Assembly (NCBI GenBank): GCA_025642075.2
Contig: JAODUO010001350.1
Coordinates: forward strand, 110,001-174,000
Source of the DNA: Ridgeia piscesae
Taxonomy: Eukaryota > Annelida > Polychaeta > Sabellida > Siboglinidae
Direction of reading: 5' to 3'
Length of the DNA: 64,000 nucleotides
Positions 35,601 through 44,501 of this stretch are shown in pieces. How positions within the stretch are numbered: the first letter of the stretch is position 1; every line of letters starts with the position of its first letter. The notes below the pieces were generated by a model, which saw nothing but the letters and a program-made list of their open reading frames with translations, was not told the DNA's origin and searched no databases. Both the position numbers and the translations under genes were made by a program.

Positions 35601-36543
35601 AGAAGAAGTCCCATATAACTTTGGTATTCTGTTGAACATGAACAGGACAAATGTTCACCAAGTACACTGGAACTGTGGAAGTAAACTTTATTAACATACA
35701 TCTCCACAGTCTACACTATAATGTCCAGGTACAACAATTATTGTCATTCTACATTTTAAATGCAACAGAGTATAAGCTACAATTATTAGCTACAATGGCA
35801 CCCGCAAAATATGACTGGCTTTAACCAACTTCGATAAAACGAAGAAGTCAGAATAATTGTCATATAAATTCATATTCAGGCATCTGTGTTTCAATAAATA
35901 AATATTGCTTCTTGGGATAAATAAAAAAGTCGACATTTTGAAAAAGTGCGCCTGCATTGTAACCACAATACATATATAATAGAACCGTTACAAAATGCTG
36001 GTAACAATTAGAACTAGAATACATAAACATAAAAAATACTGTTATCTCTTGATAACGGTTTCCTCCAAGTTTCTATGTGTATCATAATACTAGTAGGGAA
36101 TTTTAGGTAGAAAAAATGTATACAATTTAAACACACAATGTGTTATTTAAGCACTGTTAAGCACTGAACAGTTAATAAGTTTATGCACATCTAAATTTAC
36201 CATCAACATATCAATGAAATATTCACTTAAACATTTGTAAGTATTTTTTATATTTTTTATTTGTTTAATTTAAAACACAGGTTGTGTCAGCAGCAATCTC
36301 TTATCAAAGTCACATGACCAGTGACCTCATATGACCTCACTGACCCAGTGCCTTGTCGAGGGACTTGTTTGGGGATCGTACGATTGGGAGGCTGGAGCGG
36401 AGTCTGTTGCCGCGGTTGAACAAGTCGGAGTCGTTCGCGTCAGCCTCTGACATGGTTGACATGACATCATCTAGGTCATAGGTCGCGTCAGGTCGCCCCG
36501 ACCCAGCTGTCACCTTTCTCCTCAGGTGCTCGGCTGGGCTTTC
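19313..36543 (-). CDS. SRCIN1/KIAA1217: SRCIN1 (p140Cap) / KIAA1217 (sickle tail) family scaffold protein, 5' partial
   Basis: Joined exons in gene order: 36543-36345, 35336-35135, 33414-33189, 32151-31968, 31273-31114, 30487-30336, (optional 28799-28740), 26917-26736, 26106-25988, 25246-25116, 24498-24423, 23356-23273, 22254-22110, 20632-19313. All junctions keep phase, giving 3,180 nt (1,059 residues plus stop). The order of domains matches vertebrate KIAA1217/SRCIN1: a Ser-rich lead (DVMSTMSEAD, RSSLPIVRS), an AIP3-like domain (NEVTSMDTVRALFVRSFPEL, FYELEDL, DVRDRSILKIH), a disordered linker, EEQLASLTAWV, a coiled-coil core with KFPALHEMMKKV and FIKDEPVKVEKALKKLKKL, and a Pro-rich tail (APPPPPRKSS, LPPPPPERK). 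Vertebrate members are cytoskeletal and Src-pathway adaptors. The same role here is inferred. N-terminal exons before 36543 were not found. Confidence 0.93.
21340..21516 (-). mobile_element. hAT-like transposon terminus
   Basis: Read on the minus strand, the segment starts CAGAGGCGTAATGTAACGAA and continues with TACTTTTACT and TACTTAAGTAGAAAAG motifs. These are typical of one class of hAT-like terminal regions. The opposite terminus was not found. The 82-codon open frame at 21078-21326 beside it has no recognised motif and may or may not belong to it. Confidence 0.35.
22110..22254 (-). CDS. SRCIN1/KIAA1217: SRCIN1/KIAA1217-like exon L (GC donor)
   Basis: A 145 bp exon, phase 2 in and phase 0 out. 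The acceptor is CATCTCCTTGCAG. The donor reads CAG|GCAAGT, a textbook GC-AG type site. No GT donor fits the phase. It encodes LALVQEMQPLNVPNLNMK and AMIPNHQARLESLQ. Confidence 0.85.
23273..23356 (-). CDS. SRCIN1/KIAA1217: SRCIN1/KIAA1217-like exon K (FIKDEP helix)
   Basis: An 84 bp exon, phase 2 in and phase 2 out. The acceptor is CTACATTTAG and the donor AG|GTGAGG. FIKDEPVKVEKALKKLKKL then TSTLYTLKR matches the family's FLKEEPHKLDSLLKRVRSM and TDVLTMLRR segments. Confidence 0.93.
24423..24498 (-). CDS. SRCIN1/KIAA1217: SRCIN1/KIAA1217-like exon J (KFPALHEMM helix)
   Basis: A 76 bp exon, phase 1 in and phase 2 out. The acceptor is TATTTTTTCCAG and the donor AA|GTAAGT. It encodes KFPALHEMMKKVMSSEME and IVVKEEK. 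This matches the family's EFPTLQNKMRAILRIEVEAV core. Too short for simple open-frame detection, but unmistakable in context. Confidence 0.92.
24960..25072. repeat. (CA)n and (GCAC)n microsatellites in the intron
   Basis: Mixed ACAC, GCAT and ACGC runs inside the intron between exons I and J. Confidence 0.8.
25116..25246 (-). CDS. SRCIN1/KIAA1217: SRCIN1/KIAA1217-like exon I (coiled coil)
   Basis: A 131 bp exon, phase 2 in and phase 1 out. The donor is A|GTAGGA. It encodes DLEASVEGVKNDV and NMSDVESMALTLSSVSKTL. These parallel the family's LEDFVEDLKKD and LKDVEDGAFLLRQVGEAVATL segments. Confidence 0.9.
25251..25325. repeat. (AAAC)n/(AAAT)n microsatellite at the exon I acceptor
   Basis: A tetranucleotide run. 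In gene sense it is TTTG/TTTA repeats ending TTCTGCAG directly before exon I, so it serves as that intron's pyrimidine tract. Confidence 0.92.
25988..26106 (-). CDS. SRCIN1/KIAA1217: SRCIN1/KIAA1217-like exon H (coiled coil)
   Basis: A 119 bp exon, phase 0 in and phase 2 out. The acceptor is GTTTGTGTCAG and the donor CAG|GTATGA. QPVRQQRQLVDKQIKNYSKL matches the family's DPVQRQRVLVEQERQKYL segment. Confidence 0.9.
26736..26917 (-). CDS. SRCIN1/KIAA1217: SRCIN1/KIAA1217-like exon G (coiled coil 1)
   Basis: A 182 bp exon, phase 1 in and phase 0 out. The acceptor is TACCTGCTTATAG and the donor AAG|GTGTTT. It encodes MQQSISDLQHQAVELRSEV and NQLRQIQLANMAVMRDTI, a heptad-patterned helix. It aligns with the family's RSVAELRLQLQQMRQLQLQN region. 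Confidence 0.9.
28740..28799 (-). CDS. SRCIN1/KIAA1217: candidate 60 bp cassette exon of the SRCIN1/KIAA1217-like gene
   Basis: Acceptor CATGTTTTCAG and donor G|GTAGAG bound 60 bases, phase 1 in and phase 1 out. It can therefore be included or skipped without shifting the frame between exons F and G. It would add GGSTTPTPVHSPLGDLGCQ plus junction residues, which resembles the neighbouring Ser/Pro linker. Support is splice logic and composition only. Confidence 0.5.
29245..29700 (-). repeat. decayed array of exon-F-end copies in the intron
   Basis: About ten diverged units of roughly 40-48 bp resemble the 3' end of exon F and its donor. The plus-strand word CTAAACTTACTGCT (29415-29428) matches CTACACTTACTGCT over the exon F donor (30326-30339), 13 of 14. 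AGCTCTCTGAGATG is identical at 29559 and 30354. A 20-mer at 29300 matches 18 of 20 at 30295. Unit borders are blurred. Confidence 0.6.
30336..30487 (-). CDS. SRCIN1/KIAA1217: SRCIN1/KIAA1217-like exon F (conserved EEQLASLTAWV helix)
   Basis: A 152 bp exon, phase 2 in and phase 1 out. The donor A|GTAAGT is strong. RRRMDKMEEQLASLTAWV matches the family's RMxxMEKQIASLTGLVQ segment. The Ser-rich end (SNSSISESSYSAKSS) and its donor form the unit of a decayed repeat array in the next intron. Confidence 0.93.
31114..31273 (-). CDS. SRCIN1/KIAA1217: SRCIN1/KIAA1217-like exon E (disordered linker)
   Basis: A 160 bp exon, phase 1 in and phase 2 out. The acceptor is GTATTCCACCAG and the donor AACAG|GTACAG. 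It encodes SLAYLADATSYPPDGRLPQS and RPEQNR. Other frames are also open here, but only this one joins both neighbours. Confidence 0.8.
31968..32151 (-). CDS. SRCIN1/KIAA1217: SRCIN1/KIAA1217-like exon D (disordered linker)
   Basis: A 184 bp exon, phase 0 in and phase 1 out. The acceptor is CTGTTGCAG and the donor CAGG|GTGAGT. It encodes PDRTKTLPTQSMYKQSY and a Pro/Ser/Gln-rich stretch. It is assigned by splice phase and position. The sequence itself is low complexity. Confidence 0.82.
32206..32764. repeat. 23-bp minisatellite with higher-order repeat
   Basis: About 24 units. The first bases are AAGTCCAATGGGTTCTCC, with variants ending TATCT, TATGT or TATCC. A distinctive shortened unit (GGGTTATCCATC) occurs in the same order of neighbours starting near 32285 and again near 32606. 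This indicates a 321 bp higher-order period of about 14 units. It lies in the intron between exons C and D. Confidence 0.9.
33189..33414 (-). CDS. SRCIN1/KIAA1217: SRCIN1/KIAA1217-like exon C (end of AIP3-like domain, Ser/Pro linker)
   Basis: A 226 bp exon, phase 2 in and phase 0 out. The donor GAG|GTACGT is strong. It opens with DVRDRSILKIH, completing the conserved domain. PTPTPTPTLP follows, encoded by a CCAACC-type run (GGGGTT repeats on the plus strand), then a Ser-rich linker. Confidence 0.92.
34133..34261. mobile_element. 129 bp palindromic MITE-like element in the intron
   Basis: The left arm starts GGAGCGTAGTTTCTGAAAC at 34133. The right arm ends with a near-perfect reverse complement at 34261. 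The arms share CATTTTGACCCATCAGCTA. A short centre separates them. It lies between exons B and C. No clear target duplication is seen. Confidence 0.65.
35135..35336 (-). CDS. SRCIN1/KIAA1217: SRCIN1/KIAA1217-like exon B (AIP3-like domain core)
   Basis: A 202 bp exon, phase 1 in and phase 2 out. The acceptor is TTTGCTTCCAG and the donor G|GTAGGT. It encodes GLVYLNVRNETK, NEVTSMDTVRALFVRSFPEL, LSMRWF and FYELEDLG. This is the best-conserved block of the family, so the gene call rests mainly here. Confidence 0.95.
36345..36543 (-). CDS. SRCIN1/KIAA1217: SRCIN1/KIAA1217-like exon A (Ser-rich segment before AIP3 domain)
   Basis: A 199 bp exon, phase 0 in and phase 1 out. The acceptor is TTCTTGTTGCAG. 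The donor is G|GTCAGT, weaker than consensus but the one that joins exon B in frame. It encodes LDDVMSTMSEAD and NRLRSSLPIVRS, which parallel the LEAMSEGD and RASLPVVRS segments of vertebrate KIAA1217. It is the first exon recognised. Earlier ones are missing or too diverged to see. Confidence 0.88.
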
Positions 36544-36639
36544 CTGCAACAAGAAGCAACGCAGTGTTATTTGTCAGATGACATATGTCTGGTCATTGGT
36601 TTGGTCAGTTACCTGACCACTTCTGTATGGTGACAACCA

Positions 36640-36950
36640 GACAGATCTTGACATAGGACCAATCAGACAGACTTTGACAGTCAGGACCAACCAGGCAGAC
36701 CTTGACAGAGGACCAATCAGACAGACCTTGACAGAGGACCAATCAGACAGACCTTGACAGTCAGGACCAACCAGACAGATCTTGACATAGGACCAATCAG
36801 ACAGACCTTAACAGTCAGGACCAACCAGACATATCTTGACAGAGAACCAAATATACAGGTGTTGAAACAGAGGAACAATCAGACAGATCTTAACAGCAGA
36901 CCAACCAGAGGGATTTTGACAAAGGACCACCCAGACAGAATGTAAGAGAG
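36640..36950. repeat. degenerate 26-bp-class repeat with CCAAT words
   Basis: About ten imperfect units built on GACCAATCAGACAG and ACCTTGACAG, 24-28 bp each, just upstream of exon A. Units become divergent at the right end. Confidence 0.8.
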
Positions 36951-37227
36951 AAGTGTTGCTAACCTGAGTATTATCTTAAAAAAACATAAATTCAGGTGAG
37001 AAATATTGCCGTGTCGACACACGTGCTGTGTACTGACCCTGTCATGGCGTTATTATTCAGTCAAAATTACATTCTGTTTTGTATCTTTCGTATCTAACCA
37101 CTGACAATGTGTGAAACTTCCAGAACGCACAACAGAGAATCGCATTGAAATTAATAAATAACTCGTTGCATCTGTCTGTCATCGTCATTATAATCACTGC
37201 AAGGACAAACTACTCTGTCTACCCAAG

Positions 37228-40200
37228 GCTGTGTGTGTGTGGACCTGTCCACTGTGTAGACTGTGTGTGTGTGGACCTGTCCACTGTGTAGACTGGTGTG
37301 TGTGGACCTGTCCACTGTGTAGACTGTGTGTGTGTGGACCTGTCCACTGTGTAGACTGTGTGTGTGTGGACCTGTCCACTGTGTAGACTGTGTGTGTGTG
37401 GACCTGTCCACTGTGTAGACTGTGTGTGTGTGGACCTGTCCACTGTGTAGACTGTGTGTGTGTGGACCTGTCCACTGTGTAGACTGTGTTGTGTGGACCT
37501 GTCCACTGTGTAGACTGTGTGTGTGTGGACCTGTCCACTGTGTAGACTGTGTGTGTGGACCTGTCCACTGTGTAGACTGTGTGTGTGGACCTGTCCACTG
37601 TGTAGACTGTGTGTGTTGGACCTGTCCACTGTGTAGACTGTGTGTGTGGGACCTGTCCACTGTGTAGACTGTGTGTGTGTGGACCTGTCCACTGTGTAGA
37701 CTGTGTGTGTGGACCTGTCCACTGTGTAGACTGTGTGTGTGGACCTGTCCACTGTGTAGACTGCGTGTGTGTGGACCTGTCCACTGTGTAGACTGTGTGT
37801 GTGGACCTGTCCACTGTGTAGACTGTGTGTGTGGACCTGTCCACTGTGTAGACTGTGTGTGTGTGGACCTGTCCACTGTGTAGACTGTGTGTGTGGACCT
37901 GTCCACTGTGTAGACTGTGTGTGTGGACCTGTCCACTGTGTAGACTGTGTGTGTGGACCTGTCCACTGTGTAGACTTGTGTGTGTGGACCTGTCCACTGT
38001 GTAGACTTGTGTGTGTGGACCTGTCCACTGTGTAGACTGTGTGTGTGTGGACCTGTCCACTGTGAACTGTGTGTGTGTGGACCTGTCCACTGTGTAGACT
38101 AGTGTGTGTGGACCTGTCCACTGTGTAGACTGTGTGTGTGGACCTGTCCACTGTGTAGACTGTGTGTGTGTGGACCTGTCCACTGTGTAGACTCGTGTGT
38201 GTGGACCTGTCCACTGTGTAGACTGTGTGTGTGTGGACTTGTCCAATGTGTGGACTGTGTGTGTGGACCTGTCCACTTTGTAGACTACGTGTGTGTGGAC
38301 CTGTCCACTGTGTAGACTACGTGTGTGTGGACCTGTCCACTGTGTAGACTGTGTGTGTGTGGACCTGTCCACTGTGTAGACTGTGTGTGTGTGGACCTGT
38401 TCCACTGTGTAGACTGTGTGTGTGGACCTGTCCACTGTGTAGACTGTGTGTGTGTGGACCTGTCCACTGTGTAGACTCGTGTGTGTGGACCTGTCCACTA
38501 GCTGTACGACTGTGTGTGTGGACTGTCCATGTGTGGACTGTGTGTGTGGACCTGTCCACTTGTAGACTACGTGTGTGTGGACTTGTCCATGTGTGACTAG
38601 TGTGTGTGGACCTGTCCACTGTGTAGACTTGTGTGTGTGGACCTGTCCACTGTGTAGACTGTGTGTGTGGACCTGTCCACTGTGTAGACTGTGTGTGTGG
38701 ACCTGTCCACTGTGTAGACTGTGTGTGTGGACCTGTCCACTGTGTAGACTGTGTGTGTGGACCTGTCCACTGTGTAGACTGTGTGTGTGGACCTGTCCAC
38801 TGTGTAGACTGTGTGTGGACCTGTCCACTGTGTAGACTGTGTGTGTGTGGACCTGTCCACTGTGTAGACTGTGTGTGTGTGACCTGTCCACTGTGTAGAC
38901 TGTGTGTGTGGACCTGTCCACTGTGTAGACTGTGTGTGTGGACCTGTCCACTGTGTAGACTGTCTGTGTGGACCTGTCCACTGTGTAGACTGGTGTGTGT
39001 GAGGACCTGTCCACTGTGTAGACTGTGTGTTGTGGACCTGTCCACTGTGTAGACTGATTGGTGTGTGTGGACCTGTCCACTGTGTAGACGTGTGTGTTGG
39101 ACCTGTCCACTGTGTAGACTGTGTGTGTGGACCTGTCCACTGTGTAGACTGTGTGTGTGTGGACCTGTCCACTGTGTGACTGTGTGTGTGTGGACCTGTC
39201 CACTGTGTAGACTGTGTGTGTGTTGACCTGTCCACTGTGTTGACTGTGTGTGTGTTGGACCTGTCCACTGTGAGGACTGTGTGTGTGGACCTGTCCACTG
39301 TGTAGACTGTGTGTGTGGACCTGTCCACTGTGTAGACTGTGTGTGTGTGGACCTGTCCACTGTGTAGACTGGGTGTGTGTGGACCTGTCCACTGTGTAGA
39401 CTGTGTGTGTGTGGACCTGTCCACTGTGTAGACTGTGTGTGTGTGGACCTGTCCACTGTGTAGACTGTGTGTGTGGACCTGTCCACTGTGTAGACTGTGT
39501 GTGTGTGGACCTGTCCACTGTGTAGACTGTGTGTGTGGACCTGTCCACTGTGTAGACTGTGTGTGTGTGGACCTGTCCACTGTGTAGACTGTGTGTGTGT
39601 GGACCTGTCCACTGTGTAGACTGTGTGTGTGGACCTGTCCACTGTGTAGACTGTGTTGTGTGGACCTGTCCACTGTGTAGACTGTGTGTGTGTGGACCTG
39701 TCCACTGTGTAGACTGTGTGTGTGGACCTGTCCACTGTGTAGACTGGTGTGTGTGGACCTGTCCACTGTGTAGACTGTGTGTGTGGACCTGTCCACTGTG
39801 TAGACTGTGTGTGTGGACCTGTCCACTGTGTAGACTGTGTGTGTGGACCTGTCCACTGTGTAGACTGTGTGTGTGGACCTGTCCACTGTGTAGACTGTGT
39901 GTGTGTGGACCTGTCCACTGTGTAGACTGTGTGTGTGGACCTGTCCACTGTGTAGACTGTGTGTGTGTGGACCTGTCCACTGTGTAGACTGTGTGTGTGT
40001 GGACCTGTCCACTGTGTAGACTGTGTGTGTGTGGACCTGTCCACTGTGTAGACTGTGTGTGTGTGGACCTGTCCACTGTGTAGACTGTGTGTGTGTGGAC
40101 CTGTCCACTGTGTAGACTGTGTGTGTGGACCTGTCCACTGTGTAGACTGTGTGTGTGGACCTGTCCACTGTGTAGACTGTGTGTGTGGACCTGTCCACTG

Positions 40201-40589
40201 TGTAGACTGTGTGTGTGGACCTGTCCACTGTGTAGACTGTGTGTGTGTGGACCTGTCCACTGTGTAGACTGTGTGTGTGGACCTGTCCACTGTGTAGACT
40301 GTGTGTGTGTGGACCTGTCCACTGTGTAGACTGTGTGTGTGTGGACCTGTCCACTGTGTAGACTGTGTGTGTGGACCTGTCCACTGTGTAGACTGTGTGT
40401 GTGGACCTGTCCACTGTGTAGACTGTGTGTGTGTGGACCTGTCCACTGTGTAGACTGTGTGTGTGTGGACCTGTCCACTGTGTAGACTGTGTGTGTGTGG
40501 ACCTGTCCACTGTGTGGACTGTGTGTGTGTGGACCTGTCCACTGTGTGGACTGTGTGTGTGTGTGTGGACCTGTCCACTGTGTAGACTG
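37228..40589. repeat. 3.4 kb minisatellite of 30/32-bp units (~108 copies)
   Basis: The unit on the plus strand joins GTGTGTGTGGACCTGTCCAC with TGTGTAGACT. Units are 30 bp with four GT or 32 bp with five, so each unit contains its own tiny microsatellite. All three minus-strand frames lack stops in the unit, which explains open frames exceeding 1,100 codons there. They are not genes. Units are most irregular near 38490-38620 and 38990-39290. Confidence 0.97.
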
Positions 40590-41220
40590 CGTATGACACA
40601 TCGTGTCTAGGAGCTGAACCACAGCTTTGCCTGAAGACTAATAATCGCATAATGTGCTGTATAAAATATATAATACATAGAGATAACCACACAGAGACCA
40701 CCAGCAGTGTCTCTATGAGCAGGACTTAACCAAACTGTGCAGGTTACAGATCCGTAGAGGAAACGTATCTTGTGAGTATACCATGGCGTGATGTTTGCAA
40801 TGAGTCTGAGTGTCTGACGTCTGACTGCCAGCATGTGATGTGATGACTCCTTGGGAGAAGGTTGTATCTAGCTAAACAACATCTTGGAGACAAATTGTTG
40901 TTGCTTTCACGCCATTACATTGAACACGTTATAGATATCAGTGGTGCTTTTGTAAACAATATATATATATATATATATCAGAAATCGTTGGTCCTTTAAG
41001 ACACAACATGAACATTTATTTACGATGCACACTGTATAATTTACATAGATACACAAAAAATGCCTTATATAACAACACCATGTTGTATGGAAACATATTT
41101 ACCAACTTATACAAACTAGCATCTACGCTAAGATTATATCATACATGAAGACATAATTTTCAAATTCCATGGCTAGTTACAATATATGTATGCCTTGTAC
41201 GTATATCGACAAATTCTACT
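40590..41220. other. unassigned sequence with a short (AT)n
   Basis: No gene recognised. A 9-unit AT run lies at about 40960-40978. Confidence 0.4.
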
Positions 41221-41232
41221 TTTTTTTTACAG

Positions 41233-41441
41233 GATTTCCTGTATGTATAGGAACCATGCACTATGCACTTCCTGGTTGTAATCAATCCTTAGGCTTGATT
41301 ACAGTTTATCCTGAGGAAGAACCACAGAGACAGCTGGGAGTGGGATGTGTTCATCCCAATTACTCCTTGCAACACTTCCACACTGCACCTGTCACTGGGG
41401 GCTACATCACCAACACTTTCACTTTCCTGTCACAGAAATGA
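41233..41441 (+). CDS. candidate terminal exon of an unknown plus-strand gene
   Basis: A strong acceptor (nine T then ACAG at 41221-41232) precedes 209 open bases ending in TGA at 41439-41441. The peptide includes GTMHYALPGCNQSLGLITVY and GGYITNTFTFLSQK. It looks like folded-domain sequence but I do not recognise the family. No partner exon was found. A chance open frame or a retro-copy is possible. Confidence 0.35.
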
Positions 41442-41466
41442 ACATCAACTTAACTGTACTGGTGGT

Positions 41467-41950
<484 letters not shown>

Positions 41951-41971
41951 ATTTATAAATCTATGGGATCA

Positions 41972-42198
41972 GTCGGTCGGTCGGTCGGTCGGTCGGTCGG
42001 TCGGTCGGTCGGTCGGTCGGTCGGTCGGTCGGTCGGTCGGTCGGTCGGTCGGTCGGTCGGTCGGTCGGTCGGTCGGTCGGTCGGTCTGTCGGTCGGTCGG
42101 TCGGTCGGTCGGTCGGTCGGTCGGTCGGTCGGTCGGTCGGTCGGTCGGTCGGTCGGTCGGTCGGTCGGTCGGTCGGTCGGTCGGTCGGTCGGTCGGTC
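41972..42198. repeat. (GTCG)n tetranucleotide array
   Basis: About 56 units with one substitution near 42087. Open frames (Gly-Arg-Ser-Val; Asp-Arg-Pro-Thr) are artefacts. Confidence 0.97.
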
Positions 42199-44309
42199 AG
42201 AATATGTTGAATGTGAAGTCACAATCATGTCACGCAATTGTTTCACAGACATCCTCACAGTTACGTGCTCCCACAGTACACACCTACCAATCTCAAACTC
42301 ATTCCTCCAGAACTAAATTACGAGCCAATAGAAATGCTCAGAACAGACCTGCTGGCTACATAGGCTACATGTTTCATCATCATTAATGCCCTTTTTATGT
42401 TTGCATTCACAAATCAAGCGCCTACCACGATATCTGTCTTATGTATTTATAGTGGGATACTCTGTCCTTTCAGCACATAAAAGCCTAAACGTGACCAGGA
42501 ACTGGACATCGCAATCAATATCTCTGACTCATAATGACACCAATTATTAACAAGAATAGAACATCTATTGTAGGCTGCCTTTGTAACTCCGGCCATGGTC
42601 AGTTCTACTTAGCTGACCTAACAATGATGAGACATTACTGGAAAGGTTGTGACAATAAAACAAGTCTGTGTCTACATATAATGGTCTTTTTTCTAGGCCT
42701 TGTCTGGCCAGTGGATGGCCAGTGGATGTCCGGCTGAGTCTGGCTGGACCATGTGGTGCTTAACACAAGCTGTGAGCATATCTGTGTTCAAGTTAGGATT
42801 TTAAAGATGGGTCTGAAAACATGGTGTGTCTGTATATTTGGACCCCATTTTTAATTAGGGCCTCTTTGGAACACTGAAACAACAAAGACAAGGTACTGTG
42901 TGTTTGATGAGGCTGAGTAATCCTGGATAACGATCTTGTGTCGTGGAATATTCTGCACCTGCAGGTTTCTGTTTCAAGGCCACACGGATCAGGTGATGTG
43001 CCGAAATGTCACAGTTGACCGATACTATTTCCGCCGGCATAGTAAAGTGGCCCATGGGTCATTATTACACGTGATATTCACCTCACCAAAAAGAGATCAC
43101 CTGTTTTGTCTTTGTTAATCGTACTTTAATTTTCTAGTATATTTTCCACACCTAATGAAATTATTTCAACAATGCTTACCTATTATTTCACAAAGAGAAT
43201 TAGGTTATGCACCATCAATTATATATAAATAATTATAGCAGTAAATATTAATATAAGATTTACAAAACCTTGTTTAAAAAAAAAGCAAATTGAAACTACA
43301 TCAGTGATACGATTTGTGAAGAAAAAATTAACCCAATGTAGCAATCTACTAATATTCAACCAGTAACAACACCAATAAATTTAATTACAAGGAACATTTG
43401 CAAAGGTTAAAAAATATAATTCTAAATAAATAATTATAAAACAAATTGTATTATTGTCAGTCTGAACGCCAAAAAATAAAAATCCCTACTGGCTTGGTGT
43501 GTTTTAAATGTCAATGTTGTAAAGGTCCCTTCGATGCAGTAAACCTGTAAGGGTGTTTTGTGACTCCAAAGTCAGACAGAGGAAGTCCACCTCAGATTAC
43601 ATCTCAAGTCCCAGTGATGTGGTCCACCGGAAGACATCACTGTTAACTGCCATGAGCTCCGGGTACACGTTTTCTAATCAGAATCAGCCAATCGGTGACG
43701 AGGCGGCCCCCATGTGACCTGGCGATGGTGTCATGACCTTTCCGAGTGTGGAGCCTCACAGGACATGGGTGGACACAGGTGGGGACGGACGGTCCAGAGT
43801 GGTCAAATGAGTGTCCAGTGGTCGCAAAATCTAGCGACAACCACTCACCCCAAAATATGTTTTTGACCGATTTGCGATTGGTGGACTGATTAAAACTTCA
43901 ATATCTTGCGTATGTGAGTTAAATTAATCTTCACACTGTTCAGTTGTATGGTAACAAGTAAATTAAAGTTGGTGCCTATCTATGAAAATGTCACTCAAGA
44001 ACAACACTATGACTGCTATGGGGTAATTCAGAACTGAGAACATGAAACTCTCTACCATAGGTTGTATGTATTCTGATACGTAAAAGCAACAACATTATCA
44101 GCTGTTTCCAGAACAGCCAGTATACACATTTTACTGGTGCTCAAATTTATTATCATATAGCCCAAAATGTGGTACAGAAAATAATTATGTTTATTTTCAG
44201 GGACTCCAAAAACCATAGTTTCAGTTACGTTACAGCAGTTTGAATTCAACCGACAAGAAAACCAGCTGTTCTGTACCTAATAGAAAATATCCGGCTACGG
44301 AAGGTTTCT
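42199..44309. other. unassigned sequence
   Basis: About 2.1 kb with no recognised gene. A 65-codon minus-strand frame at 43643-43840 was considered and not supported. Confidence 0.4.
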
Positions 44310-44501
44310 ATGGTGTCCACTGCAGTACAAATCAACGCAATCACAAGCAACTGGTCAGCGACTGGTCACTCATTAGGCCCAACTCAAGGCCTAGCGACAA
44401 ACTACGACAGTTCACCGAAACCAACAGAAAGACGGCTTCGTGAAGTGTTTCGTAAATATGATCTACTCCCAGGAGGAGGCGATATTACCGATTCTGCTGA
44501 T
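44310..44501 (+). CDS. candidate first coding exon of an unknown plus-strand gene
   Basis: An ATG at 44310 opens 64 codons ending exactly at a strong donor GAT|GTGAGT at 44502. The peptide contains RRLREVFRKYDLLPGGGDIT, which vaguely recalls an EF-hand helix-loop, but the loop lacks the usual acidic positions. No downstream exon was identified. The call rests on frame plus donor only. Confidence 0.3.

Noticed and set aside
37194..40701. Minus-strand frames of 637-1142 codons made of THSLHSGQV-type repeats
   Set aside because: All three frames of the same minisatellite are stop-free and overlap each other. Alternating 30- and 32-bp units shift frame repeatedly. Not a gene.
43643..43840. Minus-strand frame with RLHTRKGHDTIARS as a possible N-terminal exon of the SRCIN1/KIAA1217-like gene
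   Set aside because: A faint similarity to the N-terminal HTxERRHTVIAA segment was considered, but no in-phase donor and acceptor pair was found.
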